Position numbers and translations under genes: made by a program. This document shows positions 18,374-26,968 of a DNA stretch of 64,000 nucleotides, piece by piece; position 1 is the first letter of the stretch, and each line of letters begins with the position of its first letter. Below the pieces are notes generated by a model. That model made no database searches, was not told where the DNA came from, and saw only the letters and a program-made list of their open reading frames with translations. The stretch is taken from NCBI GenBank assembly GCA_025370075.1, contig CP073016.1:124001-188000 (forward strand), read 5' to 3'. Source of the stretch: Chryseotalea sp. WA131a (GTDB lineage Bacteria > Bacteroidota > Bacteroidia > Cytophagales > Cyclobacteriaceae).

Positions 18374-19767
18374 ACCCAGATTTTGCAGTAGAATGAAATA
18401 GTGACAAGGTGTCTTATATTTGAATATGGAACACCACTATACCGATAAATTAGTAACAGCGTGGGGCGGGATGAAAGAGATGAAAATATTGATTGACCAA
18501 ACTGGGATCAGCAAGAAGTTGGCCGAGCTTGGTTTGCCTGAGAGCAAGAGTAACAACCGGATAGATGCCGTGGGTATAATAGAGAGTTTTTGGGTGGGCA
18601 TCTGGATTGGTTGCTTTCGTTTTAGTCACACAGCGGTGGTGCGGGTTGATGAAGTGTTGCGCCAGATATTTGGATGGAAGCGGGTTGCTTCGGGGACCAC
18701 CTTCGGGCGTTTCTTTAAAAAGTTTACGCCCTCAATGAACCACCAAATTTTCATTGAACTGTACACGTGGTTTTTTGAGCAGATCCAATTCGACAATTAC
18801 ACGTTGGATATGGACAGCAGTGTGATCACCCGTTACGGGGAACAGGAAGGCAGCAAAAAAGGGTACAACCCCAAGAAGCCTGGCCGTGGCAGCCATCATC
18901 CCTTGTTTGCTTTTGTCAATGACATACGCATGGTGGCCAATTGCTGGAACCGCAGCGGCAATACAGGGAGCAACAGCAACTGCATCCATTTTTTAGAAGA
19001 GACCTTTGCCATCCTCAAAAACAAAACAGTAGGGTTGTTCAGGGCCGATAGTGGGTTTTGTACCGGTACAGTCTTGGATTTCATTGAGCAGAGAAATATC
19101 CCCTACGTCATTGCCTGTAAGCTGTATGCCAATTTACAAGCCAGCATTTATGGTATCACCCAATGGAATGCGATAGGCGAAGGCTTATGGGTATCGGAAA
19201 TAAACTACCAGCAAGGCGGCTGGGGCAAAGCCCGTAGGATTGTGGTCATCAAACAAAGTGAAGAAATCAGGGCCAGGGCAACGGGTAAGAAGCTCAAGAC
19301 ATTATTCAGCAGCGTGGGCATAGCGGACGAAAAAGTGTACCGCAAAAGGTACCATGCCTTTGTCACTAACCAAGCCCTGCCGGCAACAGAAATATGGGAA
19401 CAATATAAGCGCAGGGGTGATGCCGAAAACAGGATCAAGGAGTTGAAAGAAGATTTCGGTACAGAAGGCTTTTGCATGGATAGTTTTTGTGCTACTGAAA
19501 CAGCTATGCGCTTTGTGATGGTAGCCTATAATTTGATGAGCCTGTTCCGCCAAATAACCCATCAAAAACAGCCACAGCCCAAGCTTTCCACATTAAGGTT
19601 CAACTGCTTTGCAGTTGGAAGTTGGGTGGAGCAGGAAGCCCAAAAATGGGTACTGAAAATGTCCGTCCCACTCAAAAGAAGGCAATGGTATGATGGATTA
19701 TTCTCAAATGTCCAAAAAATAAACCTGCCACTAAGTCTGACTGGATAGTTCTACTGCAAAATCTGGG
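18374..19767 (+). mobile_element. IS1380-family insertion sequence, about 1.39 kb
   Basis: 19-bp perfect inverted repeats CCCAGATTTTGCAGTAGAA at 18375-18393 and its complement at 19749-19767 enclose one transposase gene. A TTAA at both sides (18370-18373, 19768-19771) is the probable target duplication; the exact end is ambiguous by one base. Inserted in the 5' leader of the five-gene operon, against its direction of transcription. Confidence 0.9.
18426..19748 (+). CDS. IS1380-family transposase
   Basis: 440 residues from ATG 18426, full length for the family; a TTG six bases upstream is an alternative start. DDE core: D in YTLDMDSSVITRYG, D in LFRADSGFCTG, and E in RRGDAENRIKELKEDF (the IS1380 Y/RGxxE-type signature). 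The N-terminal half (about 10-110) is the DNA-binding region. It moves the surrounding element. It lies on the plus strand, opposed to the cassette genes, within the leader of the five-gene operon. Confidence 0.92.
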   Translation: MEHHYTDKLVTAWGGMKEMKILIDQTGISKKLAELGLPESKSNNRIDAVGIIESFWVGIWIGCFRFSHTAVVRVDEVLRQIFGWKRVASGTTFGRFFKKFTPSMNHQIFIELYTWFFEQIQFDNYTLDMDSSVITRYGEQEGSKKGYNPKKPGRGSHHPLFAFVNDIRMVANCWNRSGNTGSNSNCIHFLEETFAILKNKTVGLFRADSGFCTGTVLDFIEQRNIPYVIACKLYANLQASIYGITQWNAIGEGLWVSEINYQQGGWGKARRIVVIKQSEEIRARATGKKLKTLFSSVGIADEKVYRKRYHAFVTNQALPATEIWEQYKRRGDAENRIKELKEDFGTEGFCMDSFCATETAMRFVMVAYNLMSLFRQITHQKQPQPKLSTLRFNCFAVGSWVEQEAQKWVLKMSVPLKRRQWYDGLFSNVQKINLPLSLTG

Positions 19768-19910
19768 TTAAAAAATGTGCGGTGGGAAAAAATAAAAATA
19801 CAGAAGCGTTGGCTTTCGGGTCGGCTGTCTGATGGTTCATTTGTCCAGTCACTTGTTTATGTTTTATTTTGTCGTTCATTGTTGCACTGTCGTCTTTTAG
19901 GCTTGCAGGT

Positions 19911-20032
19911 AACGGTTAGCTTATTGCTGGCGGGCAATTAAAACCTGCGCCCTGTCCAACGTGATAAAGATAAATAAAGAACTACAAACTTCAATGACGC
20001 ACTGTCCCGCCCGCTTGCAATAAGCTTTTGTT
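19911..20032 (-). repeat. attC-like site 5 (family B)
   Basis: 122 bp. Arms TAGCTTATTGCTGGCGGGC / GCCCGCTTGCAATAAGCTT. Downstream site of the PIN/antitoxin cassette (GTTATGCACA(A/G)GGCTT ends). It stands directly upstream of the five-gene operon cassette. The gene-free stretch 19768-19910 between IS and site is the remote part of the operon leader. Confidence 0.88.
19965..19994 (-). promoter_or_regulatory. putative promoter inside attC-like site 5
   Basis: Minus strand TTG (19992-19994), 19-base spacer, TATCTTTA (19965-19972). It points at the five-gene operon, from which it is now separated by the IS1380-family element. Confidence 0.5.
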
Positions 20033-20183
20033 ATGCACAGGGCTTATTGGTCGTCTCTAATTTACGTCTTTTGAAGTATTCAATGATTTCATCCTTTGTC
20101 ATCTTCGATAACTTCTCGCTTAATTTGTCGCGTTGCTGTCTCATAAAATCTACAGCGTCAAATTGTTTCTCAATCGTCTTCAT
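20031..20183 (-). CDS. small antitoxin-like protein paired with a PIN toxin
   Basis: 50 residues from ATG 20181-20183 (MKTIEKQFDAVDFMRQQRD...). It overlaps the 3' end of the PIN-domain gene by 14 bp, so the two are coupled. The charged helical sequence with KLSEKLSKMTKDEIIEYFKRRKLE is typical of short antitoxin-like partners encoded after PIN proteins. A role in neutralising the toxin is inferred from context. Its TAA stop is formed by the first bases of the neighbouring recombination-site junction (GTTATGC), so the reading frame ends inside site 5. Confidence 0.7.
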   Translation of the reverse strand: MKTIEKQFDAVDFMRQQRDKLSEKLSKMTKDEIIEYFKRRKLETTNKPCA

Positions 20184-20634
20184 ATTTTTCAAATTCTCTA
20201 GGTGAACGTATCTCAATTTGTCGATAACCATTCTTTATGTTAATGGAATTGTACCCACGAATTCTTTGCACATTAACAATGTGTTTGAAATTCCAACTTA
20301 TCAAAAAGTCAGCTCGATTTATTGTCGCCAGAGCAATGTGCAAACAATCAGCAAAACTGGTTTGACCTACCACTTTTTCTGTAATATACTCTGTTGCCAA
20401 TTCTACTGCTTCGGCTGTCGTGTCCAAAAACTCAGTCGACCCGATTTTAAGGCCTCTTACAAGTTCTTTTACTTTGGCAGGAGCATTTTCAAGCTCATCT
20501 TGCGTCACTGTCTAAAATAACAAAGTGAACTCCTCGTCTCTTAGTCGGTCAAAGAGGGGAATTGTATGATCGGAAAACTCCTCGTCAAAGTAACCACCAA
20601 AAACAGATGTGTCGATATATATTCTTTGTTTCAC
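20170..20634 (-). pseudogene. PIN-domain (VapC-like) toxin with in-frame TAG
   Basis: From GTG 20632-20634 the frame encodes KQRIYIDTSVFGGYFDEEFS, a PIN N-terminus with its first catalytic Asp. It is then interrupted by TAG at codon 41 (20512-20514) and continues in the same frame with TVTQDELENAPAKVKELV and the conserved C-terminal NRADFLISWNFKHIVNVQRI. Total 154 codons. PIN toxins are Mg-dependent ribonucleases that cut tRNA or rRNA. The amber codon sits where relatives have a small residue after the hydrophobic strand. Either a nonsense mutation has inactivated the toxin, or it is a sequence error. The downstream 50-residue partner is intact. Confidence 0.75.
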
Positions 20635-20745
20635 GGCTCGAATTTACGAAAAATAGTCCTAAGTCGCCTAGCAGATAAATACTGGTCTTGATGCTTGAAG
20701 TTTTCCCTATCAGATGAGGAAAATCTGTCCCCAAGCCTTGTGCAT

Positions 20746-20867
20746 AACGTGAGTATTTGCGTTCGAGCGGGGCTTCCGAAGCCGCGCGGTGTCCCCGACA
20801 CCGAACGCATTAATGATACGAAAACGTTGGATTACGCGTCAACCCCGCTTGACGCAAATACATTGTT
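20746..20867 (-). repeat. attC-like site 6 (family A)
   Basis: 122 bp. Downstream site of the 20916-22457 cassette (ends GTTGTAGGCA(A/G)CCCC). Promoter-like TTG-N21-TATCTTTA in the loop has TATCATTA here (one change). Confidence 0.88.
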
Positions 20868-20915
20868 GTAGGCAGCCCCATTAACCTGCACTTTTTTCGA
20901 ACACCATAATCGTTG

Positions 20916-22457
20916 TCATTTCTGTCCCAATTTCCTAAGCTTCTCAATAGCATTTTGGTTTTGAGGATCTAATTTAAGCGAGAGGTTAAAATTCTTCTTA
21001 GCCAATTCGTTGTTACCCTGAACTAAATACCCCTCTGCAAGACTATCAAAGCCGTTTGCGGAATTTGGGTAGAGAATAGTATTTAAACTTAGAATATTTA
21101 CTCCCTCTTGGACTTTTCCCTTGAATAAAAGTTGAAGTCCAAGATTGTTTAATTTCCATTCTTGAAGTTCAAAGTCAGTATTGTTCCGCTTTAGAGTTTT
21201 GACTAACCCTTCTAAATCTTTATAATCTTGTTCCTGAGCAGCTACATTGAAATCTTGAAAACTCAAACTTCTTTTTGTTGGAATTTTCGATTTAATCGTA
21301 ATTGAATTCCCGGGGACTCCATTTGAGGTTGGGTCGTTGTCCAAAAATTGTTTGGATAACTTGTCATTTTTTAGGAATGCATTTAGGAAATGCAATGTGT
21401 AATTAGTCATCCAACCATAAGAGGAAATTATTTCCTTGTCGCTTTTATCTTGCCTTGGGTCGCGGTCTTGGAAAAGAACGCCCATCGAACTAAAATAAGA
21501 ATGAGTCAAGTCATTAAATTTTAAGTAATATGCTTGACTGTGTTTCAATGAGTCGTAGAAGTCGAATCGTTTGTTCAATGTTGTATCTATTTTGTCCGCA
21601 ATCATTACAGGCAAAGGTATGTCCTTTTGTGACATGAAAATGAATGGGACATTGACCCTTGATAAATTAGCGTAGCTCGATGTTAAAATTTTTTCAAATT
21701 GATATTTTATACTACCATCTAGACATACTAACGCTTTTATTCGCTCATTTTTCATTTGTGCTAACACATTTGAAATGCCGCCAAAACTAAAACCGATCAC
21801 GGATAACTTGTCCAAGTCAGCATTTACTAAAGTCGAAGCTTCACCGATTAAAAACTCTATGTCGCTAGCTTGCGTCTCAATATCTCTAGTTGTTCCACCA
21901 TCAAGAAACCTGTTTTCTGTTCCACGGCTGGGACAAGAAAGGACTATGTATCCATGACTGGCCAGAAATTCACAGAGAGCAAAGTTCTCCACGGACGATG
22001 CTTGATAGCTTGGAGCATAGATGACCACAGGAAATTTCCCGGTGATTAGTCGAGTATTAAAATTTGCTTTTGTTTCTAATTCTAATTGTCCTCTGTTATG
22101 CTCATTGTCTGAGTAATAGAACCAACTTAGTATCCTCTCATCTGGCAAGCTTTCCCATTCCTCTTCTTGCTTTAAGATGGTCATGTAGTTCTTAACTTTC
22201 AAAATAGTCTTTGTTGAAGTCTTTTCGGTAGGATACCAAATACTGATAGAAATTGGTCTGGCTAAAACTTTGTTGTCCCAGTCGTAGATACGTCTGTATG
22301 ATCTGGTATTGTCGTCTTTTTTATAGTTTCTAAAACCAACTTTATATTTACCATAGACCAAATTTAAATTGTCCCCAAAGACCTGAGCCATTGTCACGTC
22401 TCCAAAATGGATAAATATTATTGTCGTAAGTGCCGTAAGAAAGTTAATTTTGCTCAT
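20916..22457 (-). CDS. exported alpha/beta hydrolase with C-terminal TPR
   Basis: 513 residues with a signal peptide (to about 24, ...DVTMAQ). The alpha/beta-hydrolase domain spans about 40-350: PVVIYAPSYQASS near the oxyanion region, the nucleophile elbow G-F-S224-F-G-G, and DLTHSYFSS supplying the probable catalytic His. The type resembles platelet-activating-factor acetylhydrolase or dienelactone-hydrolase relatives. The C-terminal about 120 residues are TPR-like (KVQEGVNILSLNTILYPNSANGFDSLAEGYLVQG). It probably hydrolyses an ester in the periplasm; the substrate is unknown. At 1.5 kb it is long for a cassette gene. Confidence 0.82.
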   Translation of the reverse strand: MSKINFLTALTTIIFIHFGDVTMAQVFGDNLNLVYGKYKVGFRNYKKDDNTRSYRRIYDWDNKVLARPISISIWYPTEKTSTKTILKVKNYMTILKQEEEWESLPDERILSWFYYSDNEHNRGQLELETKANFNTRLITGKFPVVIYAPSYQASSVENFALCEFLASHGYIVLSCPSRGTENRFLDGGTTRDIETQASDIEFLIGEASTLVNADLDKLSVIGFSFGGISNVLAQMKNERIKALVCLDGSIKYQFEKILTSSYANLSRVNVPFIFMSQKDIPLPVMIADKIDTTLNKRFDFYDSLKHSQAYYLKFNDLTHSYFSSMGVLFQDRDPRQDKSDKEIISSYGWMTNYTLHFLNAFLKNDKLSKQFLDNDPTSNGVPGNSITIKSKIPTKRSLSFQDFNVAAQEQDYKDLEGLVKTLKRNNTDFELQEWKLNNLGLQLLFKGKVQEGVNILSLNTILYPNSANGFDSLAEGYLVQGNNELAKKNFNLSLKLDPQNQNAIEKLRKLGQK

Positions 22458-22565
22458 TGTTGGTTGCTTTATTAAAAGACAACTAAGTTCAGGTTTGCCC
22501 CCATTGTCCCTTTACACAGTACCCTTTGTTTCGATAGGCAAAAATGTCGAAATGGGGTTGCCTAC

Positions 22566-22688
22566 AACGATTTGGCTTGCAGAAGGCGGGCAATTAAAAA
22601 CTTGCGCTTTCTCCCACGTGATAAAATAAATAAAACGCACTGAACTTTCCTAACGCACACTCCGCCCGCTTTTCTGCAAGCTAGTGTT
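22566..22688 (-). repeat. attC-like site 7 (family D)
   Basis: 123 bp. Arms TTGGCTTGCAGAAGGCGGGC / GCCCGCTTTTCTGCAAGCTA. It belongs to gene-less cassette copy 1 on its right. Confidence 0.87.
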
Positions 22689-23063
22689 ATGGCCAGTTTG
22701 CAACCGAGCTTAGGTTTTTAATGTCGACCGAGCAAAAGGAAAAATGTCCACCGATAAGTTTTGCGAACAAGTCGTCCAGCGCAAGAACTTTGTCGTCCGC
22801 CAGAAAGTGTCGTTAAGAGTTGTCGCGCGAGAATGGGTCGTCCGATTGCTGCAAATGTTTCCGAGGCGAGTCGTTAATGAGCAAAAAATGTCCACAAGGA
22901 AAAAAGTTTAAACAAGTGTGGCTTTGACTTTTTAAATTTCCTGTCTGTCGTTTGAAGCAAAGTCCGCGGAATATTGATGAATTGTCAACTAGCAGAAGTC
23001 AGTCGTATACAAATTAGTCGTCAGCGAAATTGGGGACGCACACTCGTCCCGCAAATTGGCCAT
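22689..23063 (-). other. gene-less cassette type 1, copy 1
   Basis: A 375-bp interval between two sites with no credible gene: reading frames differ between the copies. Closely related copies are at 23796, 29286, 40414 and 41264, and a 3' fragment is at 53250. Each whole copy carries a family D site on its left. Cassette ends GTTATGGCCA(A/G)TTTGC. Rich in GTCG words. A non-coding RNA is possible. Confidence 0.75.
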
Positions 23064-23185
23064 AACGTTTAGCTTATTGCTGGCGGGCAATTAAAACCTG
23101 CGCTCTGTCCAACGAGATAAAGATAAATAAAGAACTACAAACTTCAATGACGCACAGTCCCGCCCGCTTGCAATAAGCTTTTGTT
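23064..23185 (-). repeat. attC-like site 8 (family B)
   Basis: 122 bp, close to sites 5, 13, 14 and 27. Downstream site of the DUF4375 cassette (GTTAGCGGGC(A/G)TTTT ends). Confidence 0.88.
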
Positions 23186-23197
23186 AGCGGGCGTTTT

Positions 23198-23647
23198 TTA
23201 GTCCATAAACTTTTCAATATTGTCAAACACGAATTTTTGTCTTAAGGGATCAATGTCGTCCAGTTCATAATACTTATCGTCACAGGGCGTCAAGTTAGGA
23301 TTTCTTTCTTCAACGAATTGTTCCTTCTGTTCATTAAAAATCTTTATTGCTTCATTTAATATGTCTAGGTGTTTGTCCGCCCTAATTTCCTTAAGACCGA
23401 CTAAGGCTGAATCGGTTAAGTCGTCTGAATTTAAAAAAAATTGGTCAAACCCACCATTTCTAACTTCAGCGTCCAACACGGATGTCGCAAGTACAGCTTT
23501 TAACAAATTGTCGTTTTCTGTGTCTTTAAATTTCTCACCAAATGTCCCTAAGTAAATGTCGCTCGCTTTGTTATAAACAAGCTCGTCTAATTGTCCTATG
23601 TCCAAATTCTTAATGGTGTCAGGATTTATTTTTGTCTTGATTATCAT
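23198..23647 (-). CDS. DUF4375 / DMP19-like protein
   Basis: 149 residues, acidic, soluble. The central motif VLDAEVRNGGFDQFFLNSDD followed by ALVGLKEIRADKHLDILNEAIKIF is the DUF4375 signature. The founding member DMP19 is a DNA-mimic protein of Neisseria that binds a repressor; for most members, including this one, the function is unknown. The high acidic content of the C-terminal half (DDKYYELDDIDPLRQKF) is compatible with DNA mimicry, but that is inference. Single-gene cassette with its stop 15 bp from the junction. Confidence 0.8.
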   Translation of the reverse strand: MIIKTKINPDTIKNLDIGQLDELVYNKASDIYLGTFGEKFKDTENDNLLKAVLATSVLDAEVRNGGFDQFFLNSDDLTDSALVGLKEIRADKHLDILNEAIKIFNEQKEQFVEERNPNLTPCDDKYYELDDIDPLRQKFVFDNIEKFMD

Positions 23648-23673
23648 GTAGGTCTATCTTTAAAATGCCCGCT

Positions 23674-23795
23674 AACGGTTTGGCTTGCAGAAGGCGGGCA
23701 ATTAAAACCTACGCCTTCTCCCACGAGATAAAATAAATGAAACGCACTGAACTTTCCTAACGCACGTTCCGCCCGCTTTTCTGCAAGCCTGTGTT
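23674..23795 (-). repeat. attC-like site 9 (family D)
   Basis: 122 bp, nearly identical to sites 7, 17, 24 and 26. Belongs to gene-less cassette copy 2. Confidence 0.87.
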
Positions 23796-24168
23796 ATGGC
23801 CAGTTTGCAACCGAGCTTAAGGTTTGAGTGTCGACCGTGCAAAAGGAAAAATGTCCACCGAGAAGTCTCGCGAGCCAGTCGTCCAGCGCAAGAGTTTTGG
23901 TCGTCCGCCATAAAATGTCGTTAAGAGTTGTCGTGTGCGAACAGGTCGACCGATTGTAAATGTTTCGGAGTCGAGTCGTTAACGAGCAAAAAATGTCGAC
24001 AAGGAAAAAAGTTTAAACAAGTGCGGCTTTGATTTTTAAATTTCCCGTCAGTCGTTTGAAGCAAAGTCCGCGCAATGTTTATGGATTTGTCAGCGGGTCG
24101 AAGTCAGCCGTCTATTAATTTGTCGTCACCGAAATTATGGAGTAGCACTCGTCCCGCAAATTGGCCAT
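23796..24168 (-). other. gene-less cassette type 1, copy 2
   Basis: 373 bp related to the other type 1 copies, with scattered substitutions and small indels. The longest frames are not shared with other copies. Ends GTTATGGCCA(A/G)TTTGC. Confidence 0.72.
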
Positions 24169-24290
24169 AACGTTTGGCTTGTGGCAGGCGGGCAATTTAA
24201 TACCTGCGCTTTGTCCCACACGCCAAGATAAATAAAGAACTGCACACTTCAATGGCGCACAGTCCCGCCCGCTTGCCACAAGCTTTTGTT
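24169..24290 (-). repeat. attC-like site 10 (family B')
   Basis: 122 bp. Arms TTGGCTTGTGGCAGGCGGGC / GCCCGCTTGCCACAAGCTT. Downstream site of the 24305-24916 cassette (ends GTTAGCAGC + AA or TG + G). Confidence 0.87.
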
Positions 24291-24304
24291 AGCAGCTGGT
24301 GCAT

Positions 24305-24916
24305 TTAGTCCTCACTTTTTACTCCAGTCCAAAGCAACTTGTCAATGAATCTATTTAGTCGAATTGTTTCAAGGTCTCGAAGGTCGTTCTTATAACTCGA
24401 TTCAATGTCGTTTAAATAGGTTTTCATCGACTCAAATGTCTCGATAGCAAAGTCCAAATTCTCTTTCTTGAATTTTTCCATCCTCGGAATGTAGTCGGAG
24501 TAAATATTAGTCCTCTGTCCCAAAGATTTCTTAGCTAAGTTGTCGAAAGGGAAGATTGTCCAAGGGTCATTAAGGAATGATATTTTTGATGACAACGAAG
24601 TCATGATTTTTTCATGAGTCAGTCCACGGTCGCAAAGATGTCGAGCAAATTTGTCCACGTTAATGGCGGCCGAGCCAGCAATCCATGTTTTCGTCTCAGT
24701 CAAAAGTTCTCCAACCTTTTCTTTTTTTACATTTCTCATTACTCGAAATTCAATCAAGAACTGATAAAAAGTCCCCGTTGACTTTTTTAAATAGTCAGCC
24801 GTTGTCAGCCTGTCGCTCTTAAAGTTTTGAAATTGTCGAATGTAGTTTAAATCCGAGTTGTAAGTCGATAAAAAGTTTCCAATGCTTTTAATTCTCTTAT
24901 TTCTGTCTGTCGTCAT
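24305..24916 (-). CDS. hypothetical helical protein
   Basis: 203 residues, soluble and predicted almost entirely helical, rich in Lys, Asp and Phe. No domain is recognised. Features: N-terminal MTTDRNKRIKSIGNFLSTYN, a central KTWIAGSAAINVDKFARHLCDRGLTHEKIM, and a C-terminal helix with DIESSYKNDLRDLETIRLNRFIDKLLW. No signal peptide or transmembrane segment. Single-gene cassette, stop 15 bp from the junction. The regular cassette context and intact frame support a real gene; its function cannot be inferred. Confidence 0.75.
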   Translation of the reverse strand: MTTDRNKRIKSIGNFLSTYNSDLNYIRQFQNFKSDRLTTADYLKKSTGTFYQFLIEFRVMRNVKKEKVGELLTETKTWIAGSAAINVDKFARHLCDRGLTHEKIMTSLSSKISFLNDPWTIFPFDNLAKKSLGQRTNIYSDYIPRMEKFKKENLDFAIETFESMKTYLNDIESSYKNDLRDLETIRLNRFIDKLLWTGVKSED

Positions 24917-24937
24917 TGTCCAAATGCGCTTGCTGCT

Positions 24938-25058
24938 AACGTTTGTGTTTCTTCAGTGGTGCGCTTCCGAAGCCGCGCCCTGTCCCCGACACAAAACGTT
25001 GAACGAAGATATAAACTTTGGATTACACCTCACCGCACCATTGAAGAAACATTTTGTT
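24938..25058 (-). repeat. attC-like site 11 (family F)
   Basis: 121 bp. Arms TTTGTGTTTCTTCAGTGGTGCG / CGCACCATTGAAGAAACAT. Downstream site of the HAD cassette (GTTGGCGGT ends). Confidence 0.86.
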
Positions 25059-25104
25059 GGCGGTTCGTGCTTTTTCCACTCTGTCTGGCGCATTTGCTTT
25101 TACG

Positions 25105-25788
25105 TCAGCCAAAGTTTGACGTGGCAATAAAGCTAAAGTGTCTCGCGTTTAATATTTTTGGTAGCTCTTCAAAGTCGTAAAAGACTATCGCTCCTTCGTC
25201 CGCCAATAATTTTGAATTGTTTTGGTTGGCAAAACCAAAAACGTTAAAACCACCTTGCTTTGCTGCAACGACCCCCGCTTTACTGTCTTCAATTACAATA
25301 CATTCGGCTGGCGAAAATCCCATTTCTCTAGCCGCATAAAGAAATATATCGGGTTCAGGCTTCCAACTATTGATTTGATAAGAACTAAAGACATTGTCAC
25401 CGAACCTTTTATAAAGTCCAGTTACGGTTAAATTATTTTTAATTTTTTCTACTGGTCCACTTGACGCCACGCAATACGGAATTGATAAATCCTCAATGAA
25501 TTTCTTTACACCTTTAATTGGTTTTAATTCCGTCTTAAAGGCAGAATAAGTTCGAATTCGATATTCCTTTTCAAAGTCCGAAGTCAATTTCCCATCAATT
25601 TTACTTTCGATTTGTTGGAGAATGTCTTTAAAACTCCTACCGCTAAAATTCCTTATTGCTTCTTGCATTGACATAACAAGTCCGAATTCTTTTGTCATTT
25701 CAAGCAGGATTCTGTTACTAATTTCTTCGCTGTCAACTAAGACACCATCGCAGTCGAAAATTATCAAGTTAATTTTCTTATTCTTCAT
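25105..25788 (-). CDS. HAD-superfamily phosphatase (beta-phosphoglucomutase-like)
   Basis: 227 residues. HAD motif I is D12-C-D14-G-V-L-V-D near the N-terminus. A helical cap spans about 20-85. Motif II lies in CVASSGP, the motif III lysine in SWKPEPDIF, and motif IV in CIVIEDSKAGVVAA. This is the subfamily I pattern of phosphoglycolate phosphatase and beta-phosphoglucomutase relatives, acting on small phosphorylated metabolites in the cytoplasm. All catalytic residues are present. Single-gene cassette; a clear metabolic enzyme inside the array. Confidence 0.88.
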   Translation of the reverse strand: MKNKKINLIIFDCDGVLVDSEEISNRILLEMTKEFGLVMSMQEAIRNFSGRSFKDILQQIESKIDGKLTSDFEKEYRIRTYSAFKTELKPIKGVKKFIEDLSIPYCVASSGPVEKIKNNLTVTGLYKRFGDNVFSSYQINSWKPEPDIFLYAAREMGFSPAECIVIEDSKAGVVAAKQGGFNVFGFANQNNSKLLADEGAIVFYDFEELPKILNARHFSFIATSNFG

Positions 25789-25853
25789 TTCATCTGTCTT
25801 CCCGAGTTGCTAGTCGTGCTAGTCGTTGTGATGTCCCGTGAAGCATGACCGCC

Positions 25854-25975
25854 AACGTGAGTATTTGCGTTCGAGCGGGGCTTCCGAAGCCACGCCTTGT
25901 CCCCGACAACGAACGCATTAAAGATACGAAAACGTTGGATTACGCGTCAACCCCGCTTGACGCAAATACATTGTT
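25854..25975 (-). repeat. attC-like site 12 (family A)
   Basis: 122 bp with the embedded TTG-N21-TATCTTTA. Downstream site of the 26005-26808 cassette (GTTGGCTGCC(A/G)TA ends). Confidence 0.88.
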
Positions 25976-26831
25976 GGCTGCCGTATCTACATGCGTGTCT
26001 TCGGCTACTTTAATCCGTACATTATTTCAATATCTTCAACTTCAGTATCTGTCAACCATAAAGGAAACGAGTCTATGAACTCTCGAATTCTATTTTTTTG
26101 ATTTTCGTCCAGATTAAAAAGGGAATTGGCGTTGACATGTTCGAAGCGAGCTGAATCATTTATTCTTAGTTTTAATAGAATCGGTCCACGCGCTAATTTA
26201 TTTTTTAGTCCTGTGAAATTGGAAGCATAAAACAAGTAAAGTCCCAAGTCACTAGGCAAAATAAATGGGACGTTATTGTCATCCTTCCACTTTATCGTTG
26301 AATAATAGTTTGAATTACCGGTGTATAGCATGGAATTACTTGCATTATTTGTTGATATTAAATTTCCAATACCAACTTTGTACACTTCGTCTTTATTGAT
26401 TTCATGCGGTACCCGTTCAGCGAGTTCTATGGCCAGATTCTGATTTGTTAATTCTCTGTCAATGAAAACTTTCCTAAATTCTTGATCAATGTAGTGGATT
26501 CCGTCCTGTGTTCTAATCGTGATGGTAACCGCAGGAAATTGTGCAGGAAATTGATATACAAAAAAGTCCACCAAAAGAATATCTCCGGTAGACTGTATCT
26601 TGGTCACAATTTCAAATCCCTTTTTCTCAAAGACTTCGCTTACTTTGACTTCAATGTCCCTTGCGGATGTCCTAGCTGTCACGAACCTCTCGCCTCGAAG
26701 AATATTTGCCTTAATAAGGACTTTTGATGTCCCGTATGAGCTTAAATATGACAAGCTAAGAATTAGAACTAAGAATTTTTTTGTTACTACTAAATTTAAG
26801 TCTCTCATCTTTGTCGTTTGATATGGCAGCC
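25976..26831 (-). CDS. exported hypothetical protein (coding part 26005-26808)
   Basis: The gene occupies 26005-26808 of this cassette and encodes 267 residues. An N-terminal hydrophobic segment (KKFLVLILSLSYLSSYG) acts as signal peptide or anchor, so it is probably periplasmic. The mature part has SARDIEVKVSEVFEKKGFEIV, which recalls the periplasmic helix-strand units of DUF4136/TPM-like envelope proteins, and ends in FIDSFPLWLTDTEVEDIEIMYGLK. No family can be assigned securely. Single-gene cassette. The rest of the interval is short non-coding flank. Confidence 0.72.
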
Positions 26832-26953
26832 AACGTTTAGCTTATTGCTGGCGGGCAATTAAAACCTACGCCCTGTCCAACGAGATAAAGATAAATAAAG
26901 AACCACAAACTTCAATGACGCACAGTCCCGCCCGCTTGCAATAAGCTTTTGTT
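26832..26953 (-). repeat. attC-like site 13 (family B)
   Basis: 122 bp. Downstream site of the 26969-27424 cassette (GTTGGGCGC + AA or TG + GCC ends). Confidence 0.88.
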
Positions 26954-26968
26954 GGGCGCTGGCCATTA

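Noticed and set aside
18252..18407. Upstream extension of the TrlF-like gene by 52 codons
   Set aside because: The extra residues run through the bulged-stem element and into the IS end and are unlike TrlF N-termini; the ATG at 18251 precedes the PHP domain at the usual distance.
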